Shown here: positions 62,801 to 64,000 of the stretch, one piece after another
Position numbering within the stretch: the stretch's first letter is position 1
Layout: every line of letters begins with the position of its first letter
Assembly (NCBI GenBank): GCA_964035575.1
Contig: OZ037929.1
Coordinates: 558,001-622,000, forward strand
Source of the DNA: Rhynchopus sp. YZ270_cl-10
Taxonomy: Eukaryota; Euglenozoa; Diplonemea; Diplonemida; Diplonemidae
DNA: 64,000 bases
Direction: 5' to 3'
Notes under the pieces: model-generated
Seen by the model: only the letters and a program-made list of their open reading frames with translations
Database searches by the model: none
What the model was told of the DNA's origin: nothing
Position numbers and translations under genes: made by a program

Positions 62801-62850
62801 ACCGTAGACATCACTGCTACTGCCACACAGATGGAACGGTTGGAGGCCAT
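59820..62850 (-). CDS. O-fucosyltransferase-like glycosyltransferase, three exons, 667 aa
   Basis: Exons 62850-61756, 61547-61137 and 60317-59820, introns of 208 and 819 bases, both phase 0 (donors GTATGT and GTACCC; acceptors ATCTCAG and CCACAG). Residues 6-24 form a signal-anchor helix, giving a type II Golgi or ER protein. A Pro- and Lys/Glu-rich stem fills about 45-205. The catalytic part starts at about 208 with YLLIPSTPLGFASGIATQVL, then AAKVNRTAVLPP, the N-terminal pattern of GDP-fucose protein O-fucosyltransferases. In exon 2 FTCVQIRFEK stands where the family has its arginine-containing HxR motif, with His replaced by Gln. GPVFLASDLDAETGS in exon 3 fits the later ATD-type motif. Family membership is likely but not certain. 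Intron 1 carries a type D hairpin. Confidence 0.75.
60318..61136 (-). other. 819-base intron of the glycosyltransferase gene
   Basis: Donor GTACCC, acceptor TCTCCACAG. On the gene strand, TTTCAAC occurs just after the donor and again about 50 bases before the acceptor. The middle is mixed-composition sequence without a recognised repeat. A 102-codon minus frame (60460-60768) is probably chance. Confidence 0.6.
61663..61735 (-). repeat. Hairpin element, type D, inside an intron
   Basis: AGAGTTGAAGTACAAAGCCC through TTGGTAC, then a GGTACAGG...CCTGTACC-like small hairpin. It lies in intron 61548-61755. Confidence 0.68.
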
Positions 62851-63873
62851 TTTAGTATTTTTTTTTTGGAGGTGAAAACAAAAAATAAAAAAGGTGGTGC
62901 GAGCCTCCGCTAAATTGAAAGAAAAAAAAGAGAGTTTGGTAAGAACGAAAAACCTTCAGAAAGAAAAGAAGGCAAAATTAACGTTGCATGTTTTTTGTTT
63001 TTTTTTTGTGGTCAAAAAAAAAAACTTTGTGTGTGGTGTCTATAGGGTATGTGGTGTAAAAGTGAGGAAGGTGAAAAGGGGCTATTGCTCCAAGCAGTGC
63101 GTGGAGCGTTCCTTCTAATTCCCCTACTCTCGCTTTGCAACGGAGGGGATATGCATTTCTGTTGTCTCGTGGTGTTGCTTCGATGTTGGAGAGTGCCGTC
63201 TGCATGGTGTTTGTATCACCGTGTTGCGCTGCTTCAAGCGCAGATCTGTCTGCATCACTCAGGTGCGCATGGGAGGGGAATGATTGATAAAAAGAGGAGA
63301 AGAAGAAAAATAAAAAAAAAAACGCCCTTTTTTTTGATCATCCGTTGAATTAGTGAAGCTACCATGTGAGCAGTCTGCACTATGTGTGTGTGTGTGTTTT
63401 TTTTTGTTGTGTCGACAATCCCCTGAGAGCCCACTTAGAGCTAACAGTGTCTGTACTCTCAATTTTGTTTTGTTTTTTTTGTAGTGCCAGAGGAACGAAA
63501 TTCCATATTTTTTTTTGTGGTAATTTGTTGAATTCGTGTAGCATGTCATACAGACAGGTTTCACTGTTTTTTTTTTCTTCAAAGAGTTTCCCTACTTTTG
63601 GACAAGAAAGGTTTTTGGGACAAAGTGGGAGTGCCCTAAACCATTTTTAAACACCCTTCATCGAGGCGAACAATAAAAAGAAGAAGAATTTTTTTTCCGT
63701 ACTGTAAAATCGTTTAATTTGTCACAATTTAATTAACTGATTTGAAATATCAGTCATAAATAAACTTTGTCACACCCAAATAATATGTGTCACATTAAAT
63801 GATGATTTAATTTATGTTTATGGTTATTTTGTGTCTACTTTTTAAAGTACAGCCTTGAGTGATACTTTATGTA
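62851..63873. other. Spacer at right end
   Basis: T-run punctuated sequence with three diverged type E-like copies (about 63335-63385, 63408-63460 and 63518-63565), each preceded by a T run. AT-rich from 63690 to 63860, the likely 3' region of the next gene. No gene is seen. Confidence 0.5.
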
Positions 63874-64000
63874 TTAGCACTGCAACCGATCCTCAGTAGA
63901 CAGCAGATCCCCGTAGGGACGGAAGCGGCCGCGGCCGCTCACATACGAATCCTTCCCGATATCAGCCAGTGCCAGCGGGAAAGCGTTGCTTCCTGTGACG
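63874..64000 (-). CDS. 3' end of an unidentified gene (runs off the right edge)
   Basis: The minus frame is open from the window edge to a TAA at 63874-63876. It encodes 42 residues beginning VTGSNAFPLALADIGKDSYV and ending LLSTEDRLQC. The composition and GC content match the genes of the window and differ sharply from the AT-rich spacer that follows the stop. No family can be named from this length. Confidence 0.55.
   Translation of the reverse strand, partial: VTGSNAFPLALADIGKDSYVSGRGRFRPYGDLLSTEDRLQC

Overview
The window is nuclear DNA from a unicellular eukaryote. Protein-coding genes are GC-richer than the spacers and sit as islands in A/T-tract-rich, repeat-dense DNA. Some genes are intron-less over 3.6 to 4.6 kb, while others have one to three short GT-AG introns, mostly with GTATG donors. 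All 13 gene models I can support lie on the minus strand. A one-directional cluster with pyrimidine-rich DNA before many starts recalls the polycistronic, trans-spliced layout of euglenozoans (a diplonemid-like protist would fit). No spliced-leader gene or diagnostic euglenozoan protein is visible, so this placement is inference only.

Layout, left to right. At the left edge is the 5' part of a large multi-domain receptor (two PA-like domains, Cache-like and LamG-like ectodomains, HAMP-like start; 1-3820). Next come a possible exon (5112-5395) and a small single-pass membrane protein (5566-5904). A 7.4-kb gene-poor stretch follows, with a palindrome-rich foldback element, two minisatellites, decayed coding remnants and a MITE. 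Then come a spliced single-pass membrane protein (13354-14647), a four-exon NIPA/ZC3HC1-like zinc-finger gene (15226-19391) whose last intron holds two foldback elements, a zinc-ribbon protein (22093-23037), and a nine-repeat CUB-like surface protein (24040-27699). A composite foldback element at 28.2-30.6 kb contains a degenerate transposase fragment. After it are a long repeat-built membrane protein (32009-35108) and a spliced four-TM protein (36698-37566). A 10.5-kb repeat field follows, then a coiled-coil protein (48108-49460), another repeat field, a full-size PDR/ABCG transporter (54427-58983), an O-fucosyltransferase-like enzyme (59820-62850), and the 3' end of an unidentified gene at the right edge.

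Many products are predicted to be surface or secretory (receptor, CUB-like protein, repeat protein, four-TM protein, small TM proteins, ABC transporter, glycosyltransferase). The products do not point to a single pathway.

The most unusual content is in the spacers and introns. More than 40 very short (about 45-60 bp) hairpin elements belong to a few families. They share a leader (AGTTGAAAG or AGTTTATAAG type) and often a loop core (CCTCTCGTG), while their stems change between copies yet stay complementary. All copies found point the same way. One 48-bp copy is flanked by an exact 8-bp target duplication inside a transposase reading frame, so at least that family is or was mobile. Several larger foldback families with target duplications (6, 8-9, 5 and TA) accompany them.
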